DNA of 64,000 bases from Gallibacter sp963558965. GTDB lineage: Bacteria; Bacillota; Clostridia; Peptostreptococcales; Anaerovoracaceae. Numbering within the stretch: position 1 is the stretch's first letter; each line of letters starts with the position of its first letter. Made by a program: the position numbers and the translations under genes. The notes beneath the pieces were generated by a model. The model saw only the letters and a program-made list of their open reading frames with translations, did not search any database and was not told the origin of the DNA. Location of the stretch: contig CAUWIT010000002.1 in assembly GCA_963558965.1 (NCBI GenBank), forward strand, positions 1 to 64,000, in the 5' to 3' direction. Shown in pieces: positions 8,198 through 17,193 of the stretch.

Positions 8198-9093
8198 TTA
8201 ACCTCTCCAAATTTTTCTATAAACTCTTCTCTCTCTATAACAGCCCCCTGCACAGAAACAACCTGAGCAGCAACTTTATTAGCAAGTTTAATGGCTTCAT
8301 CAAAAGATAAACCCTTTGAAAGCCCAGCCATAATAGCTCCAATATGACTATCTCCAGCTCCTATAGTATCTACAACTTCAGCTTTATAGCCATCTATATG
8401 ATGTATTTTTTCACCATCATAATATTTTGCTCCCTGTTCACCACAAGTAACTATTACAATATTTCCTACACGATTATAAAGTATTTCTAAACCTTCATCA
8501 ATAGAAGATGTACCTGTGTAATCTAAAATTTCCTTGTCATTTAAATGCACTATTGGATGCATATCCCAAATATCGTTTATCACTTCTTGGTCGATTTGGC
8601 AAATAACAGGCCCTGGAGCAAATACAACTTGGCATTGCAATGTCTTAAGCCACTTACAAAGTGCCATTCCTGCTTTATCACAAGCCTGGTATCCTGCAAT
8701 ATATACTTTGTCATATTGACTCATATCTATATTTTCAAACCATGACTCGTTAAACTCGCCTTCAACACCGGGAACAGTAATAAATGTTCGCTCGCCGTCG
8801 GCCTCTACAATACAGAGGCAGTATCCGTTGTCCTGGGACGTTTCCTCTATCAAAATAGGGTACCCATCTTTTGCAAGCTGATGTTTAATAATTTCGCCGT
8901 AAGATCCGTTGCCAACTGGCACACACAAGTCGTGATCACAACCAAGGTTTTTCATAGTTGTGGCAACATTATATGCACAGCCTCCAACTGTTGTTTTGTT
9001 TTCTTTGGCAAAAACATCTTCTCCACTTTTTGGCAACTTATCTATAACCAATATCATATCGATAACAGCCGCACCAACTACAAGTGTTTTCAT
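8185..9093 (-). CDS. PfkB-family sugar/nucleoside kinase
   Basis: A 302-aa ribokinase-fold kinase. PfkB signature 1 is near residues 35-55 (TTVGGCAYNVATTMKNLGC), and signature 2 with the catalytic Asp is DTIGAGDSHIGAIMAGLSKG (about 240-260). It phosphorylates a sugar or nucleoside hydroxyl with ATP. The gene overlaps the ADP-ribosylglycohydrolase upstream by four bases and pnuC downstream by 13, so all three are made together. In that context ribose, ADP-ribose breakdown products or nicotinamide riboside are the sensible substrates. Sequence alone does not choose among them. Confidence 0.85.
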   Translation of the reverse strand: MKTLVVGAAVIDMILVIDKLPKSGEDVFAKENKTTVGGCAYNVATTMKNLGCDHDLCVPVGNGSYGEIIKHQLAKDGYPILIEETSQDNGYCLCIVEADGERTFITVPGVEGEFNESWFENIDMSQYDKVYIAGYQACDKAGMALCKWLKTLQCQVVFAPGPVICQIDQEVINDIWDMHPIVHLNDKEILDYTGTSSIDEGLEILYNRVGNIVIVTCGEQGAKYYDGEKIHHIDGYKAEVVDTIGAGDSHIGAIMAGLSKGLSFDEAIKLANKVAAQVVSVQGAVIEREEFIEKFGEVKWKE

Positions 9094-10088
9094 TTTAATT
9101 TTTCCCTTCCTGTTACTAGCATATCTACATATTTTTCAAAATCAACATCGTTTTGTATACGCATTGTATCTATGTATTCTTTTTTTATGCCGCTAAATCC
9201 TGTGTAAGCTCCACATATCGCTGTGGCCATAGCTCCTATTGTGTCCGTATCTCCACCTAAATTTGCACAAAGCACGCTAGCTTCATTTGGATCTTTTGCA
9301 TATGCAGCAATAGTAATTGCAGCAGGTACAGACTCAATAATCCCAACTCCTGCGCCTATTATATCATATACTTTTTCAATAAAAGTATCCTGGTCATCTT
9401 TATATTTTTCTACTAAGTCCAATCCGATTTCACATCGAGCCTTTAGGCGAGGGCTAAATGTTTCACAGCCCTTCTCATAACCTAAACTCTCAATGCTCAT
9501 TATGTCATCTATTATTTTTAGAAAGGACTTATTTACTATGGCTGAACTTACACCTACAGCTATCATAGCTGCACCTGCTATTGTTACATCACTAGTATGA
9601 GTAGCTTTTGATACCTCATAAACATAATCAACAATATCTTGTTTTCTATCTGGTGTAAATAAACAACCTATTGGTGCTATACGCATAGCACTACCGTTTG
9701 ACAAAGCTTTATCAGTAATCTTGCTGCTGTCTATACCATCTCTAAAGTTTGCAAGAGCAACTTTAGAAGTTGGTCCTAATATATTATTTTCAAATGCATT
9801 TTCTTTTTCTGCCCAATCAAGCAGTCTAATTGCAATATCTTTGCTATCTGGTTTAAAATCAGTTGAACTAATAGAGTCAAGTAGTACCAGTGCCTGACCT
9901 GTATCATCTGTAAACTGACCTTTTTTGTAATTAAATGCTACATCGTTTTCTGCTGGTCCATCAAGAAACTCTTTTATAGGGCTTCCGAAAAAATCTCTAG
10001 TACGTTGTCTTCCCCAAAGTTCCGCAGGCATCCCCATAGCATCGCCAAGGGCCATTCCATAAAGAGCTCCTGCTATTTTGTCTCTCAT
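9090..10088 (-). CDS. ADP-ribosylglycohydrolase family protein
   Basis: A 332-aa DraG/ARH-fold hydrolase. The N-terminal GALYGMALGDAMGMPAE, the metal-site FTDDTGQAL (about residue 60) and the C-terminal GGDTDTIGAMATAICGAYTG provide the Asp/Thr ligands of the two metal ions. These enzymes remove ADP-ribose from proteins or hydrolyse related ADP-ribosyl compounds. The start was set at the ATG preceded by GAGGTG with a 6-nt spacer. It is the first gene of the operon with PfkB kinase and PnuC. No ADP-ribosyltransferase is visible nearby, so a metabolic role in NAD or ADP-ribose salvage is more likely than reversal of a local modification. Confidence 0.85.
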   Translation of the reverse strand: MRDKIAGALYGMALGDAMGMPAELWGRQRTRDFFGSPIKEFLDGPAENDVAFNYKKGQFTDDTGQALVLLDSISSTDFKPDSKDIAIRLLDWAEKENAFENNILGPTSKVALANFRDGIDSSKITDKALSNGSAMRIAPIGCLFTPDRKQDIVDYVYEVSKATHTSDVTIAGAAMIAVGVSSAIVNKSFLKIIDDIMSIESLGYEKGCETFSPRLKARCEIGLDLVEKYKDDQDTFIEKVYDIIGAGVGIIESVPAAITIAAYAKDPNEASVLCANLGGDTDTIGAMATAICGAYTGFSGIKKEYIDTMRIQNDVDFEKYVDMLVTGREKLK

Positions 10089-10130
10089 TGTTTCACCTCG
10101 TTTATTACTCATAAAAAAATCATAAAAAAA

Positions 10131-10157
10131 GTTGTTATAAACTTGTGTTATAACAAC
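10131..10157 (-). promoter_or_regulatory. Leader palindrome: attenuator-like hairpin or operator
   Basis: GTTGTTATA and its exact complement are separated by nine bases, just downstream of the operon promoter. On the transcribed minus strand the hairpin is followed by seven T, so it reads as a weak intrinsic terminator in the leader. It could equally be a repressor site for the nearby GntR protein. The alternatives are not resolved. Confidence 0.55.
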
Positions 10158-10174
10158 TTGTATAGTATATTTTC

Positions 10175-10203
10175 ATTTTATATATTTAAAGCAGTTTTGT
10201 CAA
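10175..10203 (-). promoter_or_regulatory. Promoter of the ADP-ribosylglycohydrolase operon
   Basis: On the minus strand a consensus TTGACA -35 box and a TAAAAT -10 box are spaced by 17 bases, leaving a leader of roughly 80 bases that holds the palindrome. Confidence 0.75.
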
Positions 10204-10224
10204 GATAAATTTTACAACAAAAAA

Positions 10225-10266
10225 ACGAGTACACTTCCTATTCCCCCTCAATTCCAATGTACTCGT
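10225..10266 (-). terminator. Terminator hairpin of an unassigned minus-strand transcript
   Basis: ACGAGTACA pairs with its exact complement (9 bp) around a 24-nt loop and is followed on the minus strand by seven T. The loop contains a run of G on the minus strand, matching C-rich on the plus strand, that resembles a Shine-Dalgarno or anti-Shine-Dalgarno motif. No gene is seen immediately upstream, so it may end a small RNA or sbcDC read-through. Confidence 0.6.
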
Positions 10267-10389
10267 TTATATAATAATCTCCCATACCAAAATGCGTTCC
10301 GCTCACAAGCGTCTACCCCCTCTTAATTTGACACTCATCTACATTTTGTTTTGATGTACAAGAGATTATATGCCCTTCTCGTATTTTTT

Positions 10390-10421
10390 TAGCACATATC
10401 ATATACCAAAAACCGTACTTT
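10390..10421. repeat. Direct repeat, copy B
   Basis: A 32-base unit whose core reads TACCAAAAACCGTACTTT. It matches a second copy about 230 bases away with only four differences, all transitions. It lies in the gene-free stretch between the ADP-ribosylglycohydrolase promoter and sbcC. Confidence 0.8.
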
Positions 10422-10438
10422 TGTTTTTTTAATTAGTT

Positions 10439-10543
10439 ATGTCAGTGGGTAGTGATAAATATAACTATAAGTCGAATTTATTGCTTGTATAACCTATTGG
10501 AGATATCCAAATGAAAAACTAAGAGTTCCAACTCCACTGACAT
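10439..10543. other. Long-range inverted repeat between the direct repeats
   Basis: ATGTCAGTGG and its exact complement enclose 85 bases. Inside are a TTGGA-GATA-TCCAA hairpin and further short pairings. The geometry suggests a closed RNA domain of about 105 nt, but I recognise no known RNA family. The wider stretch 10204-10698 contains no convincing reading frame. Confidence 0.5.
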
Positions 10544-10618
10544 TTAATTTGTAAGTTAAAGTTAAAGAAAGTCGGTAAATACACTACTTAAGTCAGAACC
10601 CTTTTCATGTACTAATAA

Positions 10619-10650
10619 TAACATATATTATGTACCAAAAACCGTACTTT
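10619..10650. repeat. Direct repeat, copy A
   Basis: Second copy of the 32-base unit, in the same orientation as the copy at 10390 and 70 bases past the sbcC stop codon. The two copies flank the long inverted repeat. Confidence 0.8.
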
Positions 10651-10698
10651 AAAAAACTTTTTTAAATTTTTTTCATTTTTTTATATTTTTTTATTAAA

Positions 10699-13488
10699 CT
10701 ACGATATTATTTCCGCTTTACTACCTCCTATTTTGTTTTTTGTGACAACTATCTGCTTATCTATACGTTCTTTTAACTCAGATACGTGCGAAATAATTCC
10801 AATCAAGCGATTTCCTTCAGATAAATCTACTAAAGTGCTTATAGCCTGCTTCAAAGATTCTTCATCCAAAGATCCAAAACCCTCATCTATAAACATAGCA
10901 TCAAGTTTTATACCACCAGCCGAACTTTGTATCTCATCAGAAAGCCCAAGAGCCAATGACAAAGAAGCCTTAAACGATTCACCACCAGATAATGACTTAA
11001 CGCTACGCTGAGTACCATTATAATGATCTATAACATCTAGCTCAAGACCGCTTTGATTTCTCTTATTTTGCACATCCACTTTTCTAATCAACTCAAACTG
11101 CCCATTGGTCATAGACATAAATCTAGTGTTTGCACGATTTATAATCTTATCGAAATATCCCATTTGAACATAAGTCTCTAACATAACTTTTTCTTTGCCC
11201 GCCAAATTGCCTGATAAAGTTTTATTTAAGCTGCCAATCCATTTCAACTTATTTTCGAACACCTCAAGTTCACTATTTTTCTTCTTTAAACCTTTCAAAG
11301 CATTTATATTTTTATCAACAATAGCAAACAAGTTTTTCTCAGCTATGCTCACTTTGTTTTTGTTATCCTCAAGCTCAAGCAGTTTTAAATTTAAATCTTC
11401 AAGACTTTCATCAAACTTCTCAGCTTCATCTAATCTTTCTTTTAATATATTTGCTTCCCCTTGTAAATTCACAATTTCTTTTTCTAATTTTTCGGCTTTT
11501 ATCTTTGCATTTTCCATTAAAACCTTGAAATTGTCACACTGAGACGCCAACTTTCTTAAATAGGTTTCGGCTGATTTTTTGCTGTCAAACTCTAGCTGCT
11601 TTTTTAAGTTTTCAATATTTTGCTCATTTCCATCTATCTCAGTTTTCAAAGCCAGCATTTGTTTTTCCAAGTTTCCAATTTCTGTCGTTAAATCACTTGC
11701 TAACTTTTCATATTGCGGAATGGCATTTTCTAGCTTTTCATACTCATCTTGCTTTTGCTTAGCTTCTTGCATTTTAAGGCGTACATCGGAAATAATGTAC
11801 CCTAACTGTTCTATTCGTTCATTTATTTGCACGCTTAGTTTTTTATCTTTATCTATTTCAAAATAATCAGCTGCTGTGTTGTATATATTTTGTTTTCCCT
11901 TTTTATATTCAGTTTCTTTTGTCGCTACTTTTTGAGCTAGATCAGCCTGTAATTTTTTTGCCTCTTCACTTATTTCTGCCAGCTTTTCTATATATTCTCT
12001 AGTAAGGGTTTCATCACTTATTTTAGCAATATTAGGATGCTCCAAAGAACCGCACACAGGACAAGGCTCGTTTATATTTAAAAACATAGCCATTACGCCA
12101 GCTTGCTCAGCTAAATACAAATTAAATTTATCATTGTATTCGTTGGTTTTTAAATTTGCTTCCTGCTGCGCTCTAATATACTTTTCTTGAATTTGCTTAA
12201 GTTCTTTATAGTCAGATAACACTATTTGGTAATCATCATTTAAACTATTTAACTTGGCTAATTGATTATTTAAATCACTATATTCATTTTGCAATTTAGT
12301 ATATATAACAGCTATATCTTTTAAGGAATTAAATCTTTCCTTATAACTCAATAATTTTTCTTCTACATCTATTGATTTCTCTACTGTTTGATATAATCCA
12401 ATATCTGCCCTTTTATATTCTCGACTTTTTATTTCACCCACACTTATAAGGTTTTCAAGTTCATCATATTTAGAAATACTATCTTTAACTAAAGTTATTT
12501 TTTCCTCTAATTCCCTTATTTTAGGCTCATTTTTCTTTTGCTCTTCAACTTCCTTCAAAGCCTCTTCATACAAATTATTTTTACTTGATATGTAGTATTT
12601 TACCTCTTCATATCTAGTTTGATCCTTTTGTATTTGGCTTACTTTTATAGCTTTGTTATTTAACCCTTTTATTTCTTTTTCCAGTTTTGCTATTTCATCT
12701 TGCATATCTAAACGTCTAGCTTCATCATCCATAATCAAAGCTTCAAGAGCATCCATGCCCATTTTAATTGTCTCATCTCCATTTTTTGCAAGATTTATAA
12801 CTTCTACGTATTCATCGTAATAATCTTTACCTAATTTTTCGCAATAAACACCATCTAAAAATTGTTTTGCAGAATTTACAATAGCTTCACATTTTTTATT
12901 TGTATCCAAATATTCTCTTGATACTTCATTTTGCAAATCACCAAATTTTTCAGTATTAAAAATTTGTCTAAATATCTGTTGTCTTTCTTTTGTATCCGCA
13001 TGTATCATCTTTGCAAAATCACCTTGAGCTATCATGGCAATTTGCATAAATTGGTTGCGATCAAGCCCCAATATTTCATTTATTTTTTCATCAACTTCTG
13101 TTGTTTTAGTTATAATTTTCCCATCTGGCAATGTTAAATCTACAGATTTTTTCTCTGTAGTCATGCCCTCTCCACCTTTTTGCTTTTTTCTTTGGTATTC
13201 TGGACATCTACAAATACTATAGATTTCATCATTGTACAAAAATTCCAATTTAACAGATGTCTTAGTACTGTCATCTGCATACTTGCTGCGAAGCATAGAA
13301 TGATTACGTGCTTCGCCACTTGGCTCGCCGTATAGAGCATAAACTATACCATCAAAAATAGTAGTTTTACCAGCTCCCGTATCTCCAGTAATTAAATATA
13401 GCCCTTTTTCACCTAATTTATTTAAATCAAAAACGGTTTCTTTTGCATAAGGGCCAAAAGCAGTTAAAGTTAATTTAGTAGGTCTCAT
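10699..13488 (-). CDS. sbcC: Exonuclease subunit SbcC
   Basis: A 929-aa SMC-like ATPase. Walker A is GDTGAGKTTIFDG near residue 35. Two long coiled-coil arms flank a zinc-hook CPVCG near the middle. The C-terminal head has signature SLSGGESFKASLSLALGLS and Walker B LDAMFIDEGFGSLDEESL. With SbcD it forms the Mre11/Rad50-type nuclease that opens hairpins and processes double-strand breaks, important for palindromes and collapsed forks. It starts one base after the sbcD stop, and its partner operon carries a LexA box. Confidence 0.95.
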   Translation of the reverse strand: MRPTKLTLTAFGPYAKETVFDLNKLGEKGLYLITGDTGAGKTTIFDGIVYALYGEPSGEARNHSMLRSKYADDSTKTSVKLEFLYNDEIYSICRCPEYQRKKQKGGEGMTTEKKSVDLTLPDGKIITKTTEVDEKINEILGLDRNQFMQIAMIAQGDFAKMIHADTKERQQIFRQIFNTEKFGDLQNEVSREYLDTNKKCEAIVNSAKQFLDGVYCEKLGKDYYDEYVEVINLAKNGDETIKMGMDALEALIMDDEARRLDMQDEIAKLEKEIKGLNNKAIKVSQIQKDQTRYEEVKYYISSKNNLYEEALKEVEEQKKNEPKIRELEEKITLVKDSISKYDELENLISVGEIKSREYKRADIGLYQTVEKSIDVEEKLLSYKERFNSLKDIAVIYTKLQNEYSDLNNQLAKLNSLNDDYQIVLSDYKELKQIQEKYIRAQQEANLKTNEYNDKFNLYLAEQAGVMAMFLNINEPCPVCGSLEHPNIAKISDETLTREYIEKLAEISEEAKKLQADLAQKVATKETEYKKGKQNIYNTAADYFEIDKDKKLSVQINERIEQLGYIISDVRLKMQEAKQKQDEYEKLENAIPQYEKLASDLTTEIGNLEKQMLALKTEIDGNEQNIENLKKQLEFDSKKSAETYLRKLASQCDNFKVLMENAKIKAEKLEKEIVNLQGEANILKERLDEAEKFDESLEDLNLKLLELEDNKNKVSIAEKNLFAIVDKNINALKGLKKKNSELEVFENKLKWIGSLNKTLSGNLAGKEKVMLETYVQMGYFDKIINRANTRFMSMTNGQFELIRKVDVQNKRNQSGLELDVIDHYNGTQRSVKSLSGGESFKASLSLALGLSDEIQSSAGGIKLDAMFIDEGFGSLDEESLKQAISTLVDLSEGNRLIGIISHVSELKERIDKQIVVTKNKIGGSKAEIIS

Positions 13489-13489
13489 A

Positions 13490-14620
13490 CTATCTCTCCC
13501 AAATTTTTTCTATAACAGATTTTAAAAATTCAACTTGTTCCTGATTTAACTCTTGATTGTTGCGGTTTTCGTAAAACTCACTAACCCACTGCAATGGACT
13601 TTTTGTCTCATTTTCTTCAGAAACTACAAGCTGATCACTTTGCTTAGTTCTCTTATTGTCATAATCCAGCTTCATTATATTTTTATATATAACTCTAAGC
13701 TTGTTTAGTACATCAAACACTTCGTCTTCATCTGTTAAAGTTATATGAAAATAATCATCTGTATTTAAGTTGTCATAAAAACTTTTTTCAACTAATTGGT
13801 TATATGTTCCTCTTATTTCTACTAAATCTCGCATAGGAGTAAGATGTATCTCCTCTATTTCTATATCACCTTTATTTTTTAATTCTACAATGGTAACTGA
13901 TTTGCTGTGATTAGCTTCAGAAAATGAATATTTCAATGGTGAACCGCTATATCTCATAGTATCCCTGCCTATTTTTTGCGGTTTGTGAATATGTCCAAGA
14001 GCAACATAATCAAAATCATCAAAAACTTCTACGCCTATATTATCAGTGCCACCTACTGACATTTCTTCCGAATCACTTCTCTGGGAACCTGCTACAAATT
14101 GATGTGTAACTAAAACATTTCTTTGTTCTCTATCAATAGGCATATTATCTATAGCTATTTTTACAGCATCCTCGTAAGTTTTAATATCTTCATCTGGATA
14201 CTTGCTCCTAACATGTATAGGTTTGATAAATGGCAATAGATAAATATTTATCTTACCAAATTGATCTTCTAAAACTATTGGTTCACAAATACCGTCATAT
14301 ACTTTTGAAATAAATGTGCCTTCATTAGTCATAAGCCTGCTACCACAAGCTAATCGCTCAGCGCTATCGTGATTGCCGCTGACAATAAATGTTTTAATAT
14401 TTTTATTTGATAATTGAAACATAAATTCATCAAAAAGCACTACAGCCTCTGATGGTGCAACTGGTCTGTCGTAAACATCGCCAGCAATAATCACGCCATC
14501 TGGCTTAACCTTATCAACTATTTTTAAAATTTCTTTTAGTATATATTTTTGATCTTCAATCATAGAAAATCCATTGACCCATTTACCTATATGTAAATCT
14601 CCACAATGTAAAAATTTCAT
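13490..14620 (-). CDS. sbcD: Exonuclease subunit SbcD
   Basis: A 376-aa calcineurin-like metallophosphoesterase with the Mre11 motif series: GDLHIGKWV (residues 7-15), AGDVYDRPVAP, SGNHDSAERL, TVIVTHQF-type LVTHQFVAGS, and ALGHIHKPQ. It is the nuclease subunit working with SbcC. Its promoter region overlaps a perfect LexA palindrome 40 bases upstream, so expression is likely DNA-damage inducible. Confidence 0.95.
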   Translation of the reverse strand: MKFLHCGDLHIGKWVNGFSMIEDQKYILKEILKIVDKVKPDGVIIAGDVYDRPVAPSEAVVLFDEFMFQLSNKNIKTFIVSGNHDSAERLACGSRLMTNEGTFISKVYDGICEPIVLEDQFGKINIYLLPFIKPIHVRSKYPDEDIKTYEDAVKIAIDNMPIDREQRNVLVTHQFVAGSQRSDSEEMSVGGTDNIGVEVFDDFDYVALGHIHKPQKIGRDTMRYSGSPLKYSFSEANHSKSVTIVELKNKGDIEIEEIHLTPMRDLVEIRGTYNQLVEKSFYDNLNTDDYFHITLTDEDEVFDVLNKLRVIYKNIMKLDYDNKRTKQSDQLVVSEENETKSPLQWVSEFYENRNNQELNQEQVEFLKSVIEKIWER

Positions 14621-14659
14621 TAGTATTTTCTCCCATATATTTTTTAAGTTTACCTGCTG

Positions 14660-14673
14660 CGAACATTAGTTCG
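14660..14673. promoter_or_regulatory. LexA (SOS) box upstream of sbcDC
   Basis: CGAACATTAGTTCG has perfect CGAAC/GTTCG arms with a 4-base centre, the Gram-positive DinR/LexA consensus. On the minus strand it lies immediately after a TAAAAT -10 box, covering the likely start of transcription. In Bacillus subtilis sbcDC belongs to the LexA regulon. The remainder of 14621-14942 is AT-rich and contains no reading frame I would call. Confidence 0.85.
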
Positions 14674-14753
14674 TATGCATATTTTATCACATAACCTAAA
14701 AGCTTGCACCACAAAAAAAGCCATTACGCAAAAATAATGCAAAAAAACTCAAT

Positions 14754-14791
14754 GTGACACTTCTTTAATATAAAAGTCATTGCAGTGTCAC
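14754..14791. other. Hairpin of unknown role
   Basis: GTGACACT and its exact complement are separated by 22 bases in the gene-free stretch between the ABC operon terminator and sbcD. It is not followed by a clear T run in either direction, so it may be a protein site or part of an RNA. Confidence 0.4.
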
Positions 14792-14906
14792 TAAGATATC
14801 TTATACTATAAATGTGTTAAGGGATAAGAAAGAAAACGAACTTTAAACACGCGGATTGTTAGTAATCCAAAATATAAATTAACCTCTCTATATAACGACT
14901 CATTCG

Positions 14907-14935
14907 AAAAAAGCGACCCCGTTGGTCGCTTTTTT
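14907..14935. terminator. Bidirectional terminator after the ABC transporter operon
   Basis: A 12-bp perfect stem, AAAAAAGCGACC with its complement, has a 5-nt loop and a T run on either strand. It ends the transporter operon, whose last stop codon is eight bases away. Confidence 0.9.
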
Positions 14936-14942
14936 AATATAT

Positions 14943-15668
14943 TTAATTTGAAATCAACTCTTTTACAAATGGTGTAGCTGGATTTTTTAAAATATTTTGT
15001 GGCGTGTCAAATTGCTCAACTGCGCCTTTATTCATAACTAAAACTTTTGTGCCAAGAGTCAACGCCTCTGAAATATCGTGAGTTACAAATACTATAGTTA
15101 CTCCTGTTTTTTTGTGGATATTCTTAATTTCATTTTGAAGATTTTTTCGAGTTATTTCATCCACCGCCCCAAAAGGCTCATCCATAAGCACTATTTCTGG
15201 AGAAGCTGCCAAAGCCCTTGCAATACCAACTCTTTGTTGCTGTCCACCAGATAATTCATCGGGATATCTACTTAGTAAATCCTCATCTAAACATACTAAT
15301 TTTAAAAGTTCACAAACCCTCTTTTTGTTTTTATCTTTATCTTTTTTATTAACCAAATCTAATACGTAGGAAATATTTTTTTCTACAGTCATATGAGGAA
15401 ATAACACACTACCTTGAATAACATATCCTATATTTCTACGCAAATCTATTAAATTTCGATTATTTAAATTTTCTCCATTTACAACTACATCACCTGAAGT
15501 TGCCATAGACAAACCGTTTATCATTTTCAAAAGCGTAGTCTTACCACATCCTGACGAGCCGATAACTGTAATAAACTCACCTTGCTCAATACTTAAATTT
15601 AGTTTTTCAATAACAATCTTTTCATTGTAGAGTTTTTTTACCTTCTTAAATTCGATAACATTATTCAT
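14943..15668 (-). CDS. ABC transporter ATPase, osmoprotectant/ergothioneine type
   Basis: A 241-aa ATPase with Walker A GSSGCGKTTLLK (about 37-48), signature LSGGQQQRVGIARAL and Walker B IVLMDEPFGAVD. The closest group is the glycine betaine/carnitine/choline (OpuCA/ProV-like) ATPases, but the C-terminal CBS domains found in many of them are absent. It partners the fused permease/binding protein encoded 10 bases upstream. The pair could also be an EgtUV-type ergothioneine importer; the sequence does not decide. Confidence 0.85.
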   Translation of the reverse strand: MNNVIEFKKVKKLYNEKIVIEKLNLSIEQGEFITVIGSSGCGKTTLLKMINGLSMATSGDVVVNGENLNNRNLIDLRRNIGYVIQGSVLFPHMTVEKNISYVLDLVNKKDKDKNKKRVCELLKLVCLDEDLLSRYPDELSGGQQQRVGIARALAASPEIVLMDEPFGAVDEITRKNLQNEIKNIHKKTGVTIVFVTHDISEALTLGTKVLVMNKGAVEQFDTPQNILKNPATPFVKELISN

Positions 15669-15678
15669 AACAATCCTC

Positions 15679-17190
15679 CTAGATCAATCCCTTACTTTTC
15701 AAAAATGATTTTGCAACTTCTCTTGGCTCTTTTCCTTTAGACTCCACTTTGTAATTCATCTCAGCCATTTCACTATCAGAAATACTGTCAATTAATTTTT
15801 CAAAAACAACTTCTAACTCTGGATGTTTTTCTAGAGTTTCTTTTCGTACTATGTTGCCACATAAATATGAGGGATAAAAACTTTTATCATCTTCAAGAAT
15901 GACAACATTGGCTATGCTAAGCTGTCCGTCTGTTGTAAATATTGGCATCACATCGATCTCACCTTGTTCAATAGCTTTATATTTCAATCCTATATCCATA
16001 TCTTTTGTAGCAGCAAAATCCAATCCATAAGTTTTACATAGTGATTCGTATCCATCTTCCCTTTCGAAAAAATCGTATTCAGCACCAAAAGTTAGTTGGT
16101 TTGATACATTTTTTAAATCAGAATAAGTTTTTAAATTGTATTTTTCTGCTATATCTTTGCGGACAACCATACCATAGGTGTTATTAAAACCATACATACC
16201 TAACCATTTCATGTTAAGATTTTTTTCATACTCATTTTGCATTTTGTCAAATTTAGATTCATCGTATACATCACTATTTTTTAAAACTATATTCCATGCT
16301 GTTCCAGTATATTCGGGATATATATCAAATTCACCTTTTTCCATAGCTGGCTGAATATTTGATGTGCCCCCACCTACTCCTTGAGTAACTTCTACATTTA
16401 AATCTGTGTCTTTTTCAATAAGTATGTCTAACATTTCTCCCATAATATATTGTTCTGTCATAGGTTTAGTAGCAATATGTATTGTATCTTTTGTTCCTGT
16501 TGATATTACAAGATTTCCTATAATTGCAACACAAACTATACCTATACAAATCGATACTATATGTCTGCTTTTTTTACTTTTTTCAACAACACTTAATATA
16601 AAATCTAAAAACAAAGCTAATAATGCAATTAATAAACTTCCTGCCATAGTCATAGCAGCATTGTTTGTTGTTATCCCTCTATAAATTGCAACTCCCAATC
16701 CGCCAGCCCCAACAAATGAAGCAATACCTGCAAGAGCAATTGTCATAATTACCATATTTCTAATACCGGAAATAATAACTGGCATAGCGAGAGGAAGTTT
16801 TACCTTGAAAAGAACTTGAAGGTTAGTACTACCCATTCCGCGTGCAGCCTCTATAATATTTTTATCAACATTAACAAGTCCAGTATAAGTATTTCTAACC
16901 ATCGGGAGCAATGCATAAATAGTTAACGCAATAACTGAAGTTGTATTGCCTATACCTAAAAAGGGAATTAAAAATCCAAGCATAGAAATTGATGGTATTG
17001 TATATATAAAGTTTATCGCTGCCATTGTAGGTTTAGTAGTTTTAGCAAATTCACTAATTAATATCCCGATAACGCCTCCAAGAACAATTGCAATCAAAAT
17101 TGCCAACAGTGAAATTTCCAAATGTTCTATTGTCAATTGGACAAAAAATGACTTTTTTTCTATTAGCAACTGACCTATATCTTTTAACAT
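15679..17190 (-). CDS. Fused ABC permease and substrate-binding protein (OpuFB/EgtU-like)
   Basis: A 503-aa fusion. Residues 1-225 are a BPD-type permease with the EAA loop EAARGMGSTNLQVLFKVKLP. Residues 235-503 are a ProX/OpuCC-like binding domain with PEYTGTAWN, GAEYDFFEREDGY and DVMPIFTTDGQL. Such fusions import betaine, choline or carnitine, and one branch (EgtU) imports ergothioneine. The operon begins with an FMN/ferredoxin protein and carries Rrf2-type operators. That redox setting makes a sulfur or quaternary-amine redox substrate worth considering. Confidence 0.85.
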   Translation of the reverse strand: MLKDIGQLLIEKKSFFVQLTIEHLEISLLAILIAIVLGGVIGILISEFAKTTKPTMAAINFIYTIPSISMLGFLIPFLGIGNTTSVIALTIYALLPMVRNTYTGLVNVDKNIIEAARGMGSTNLQVLFKVKLPLAMPVIISGIRNMVIMTIALAGIASFVGAGGLGVAIYRGITTNNAAMTMAGSLLIALLALFLDFILSVVEKSKKSRHIVSICIGIVCVAIIGNLVISTGTKDTIHIATKPMTEQYIMGEMLDILIEKDTDLNVEVTQGVGGGTSNIQPAMEKGEFDIYPEYTGTAWNIVLKNSDVYDESKFDKMQNEYEKNLNMKWLGMYGFNNTYGMVVRKDIAEKYNLKTYSDLKNVSNQLTFGAEYDFFEREDGYESLCKTYGLDFAATKDMDIGLKYKAIEQGEIDVMPIFTTDGQLSIANVVILEDDKSFYPSYLCGNIVRKETLEKHPELEVVFEKLIDSISDSEMAEMNYKVESKGKEPREVAKSFLKSKGLI

Positions 17191-17193
17191 TTG

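Noticed and set aside
8185..9093. PfkB protein named as nicotinamide riboside kinase
   Set aside because: No bacterial family signature supports that specificity; the idea rests on operon context only.
10204..10698. CRISPR array from the repeated 32-base unit
   Set aside because: There are only two copies, about 230 bases apart, with no regular spacers and no cas genes.
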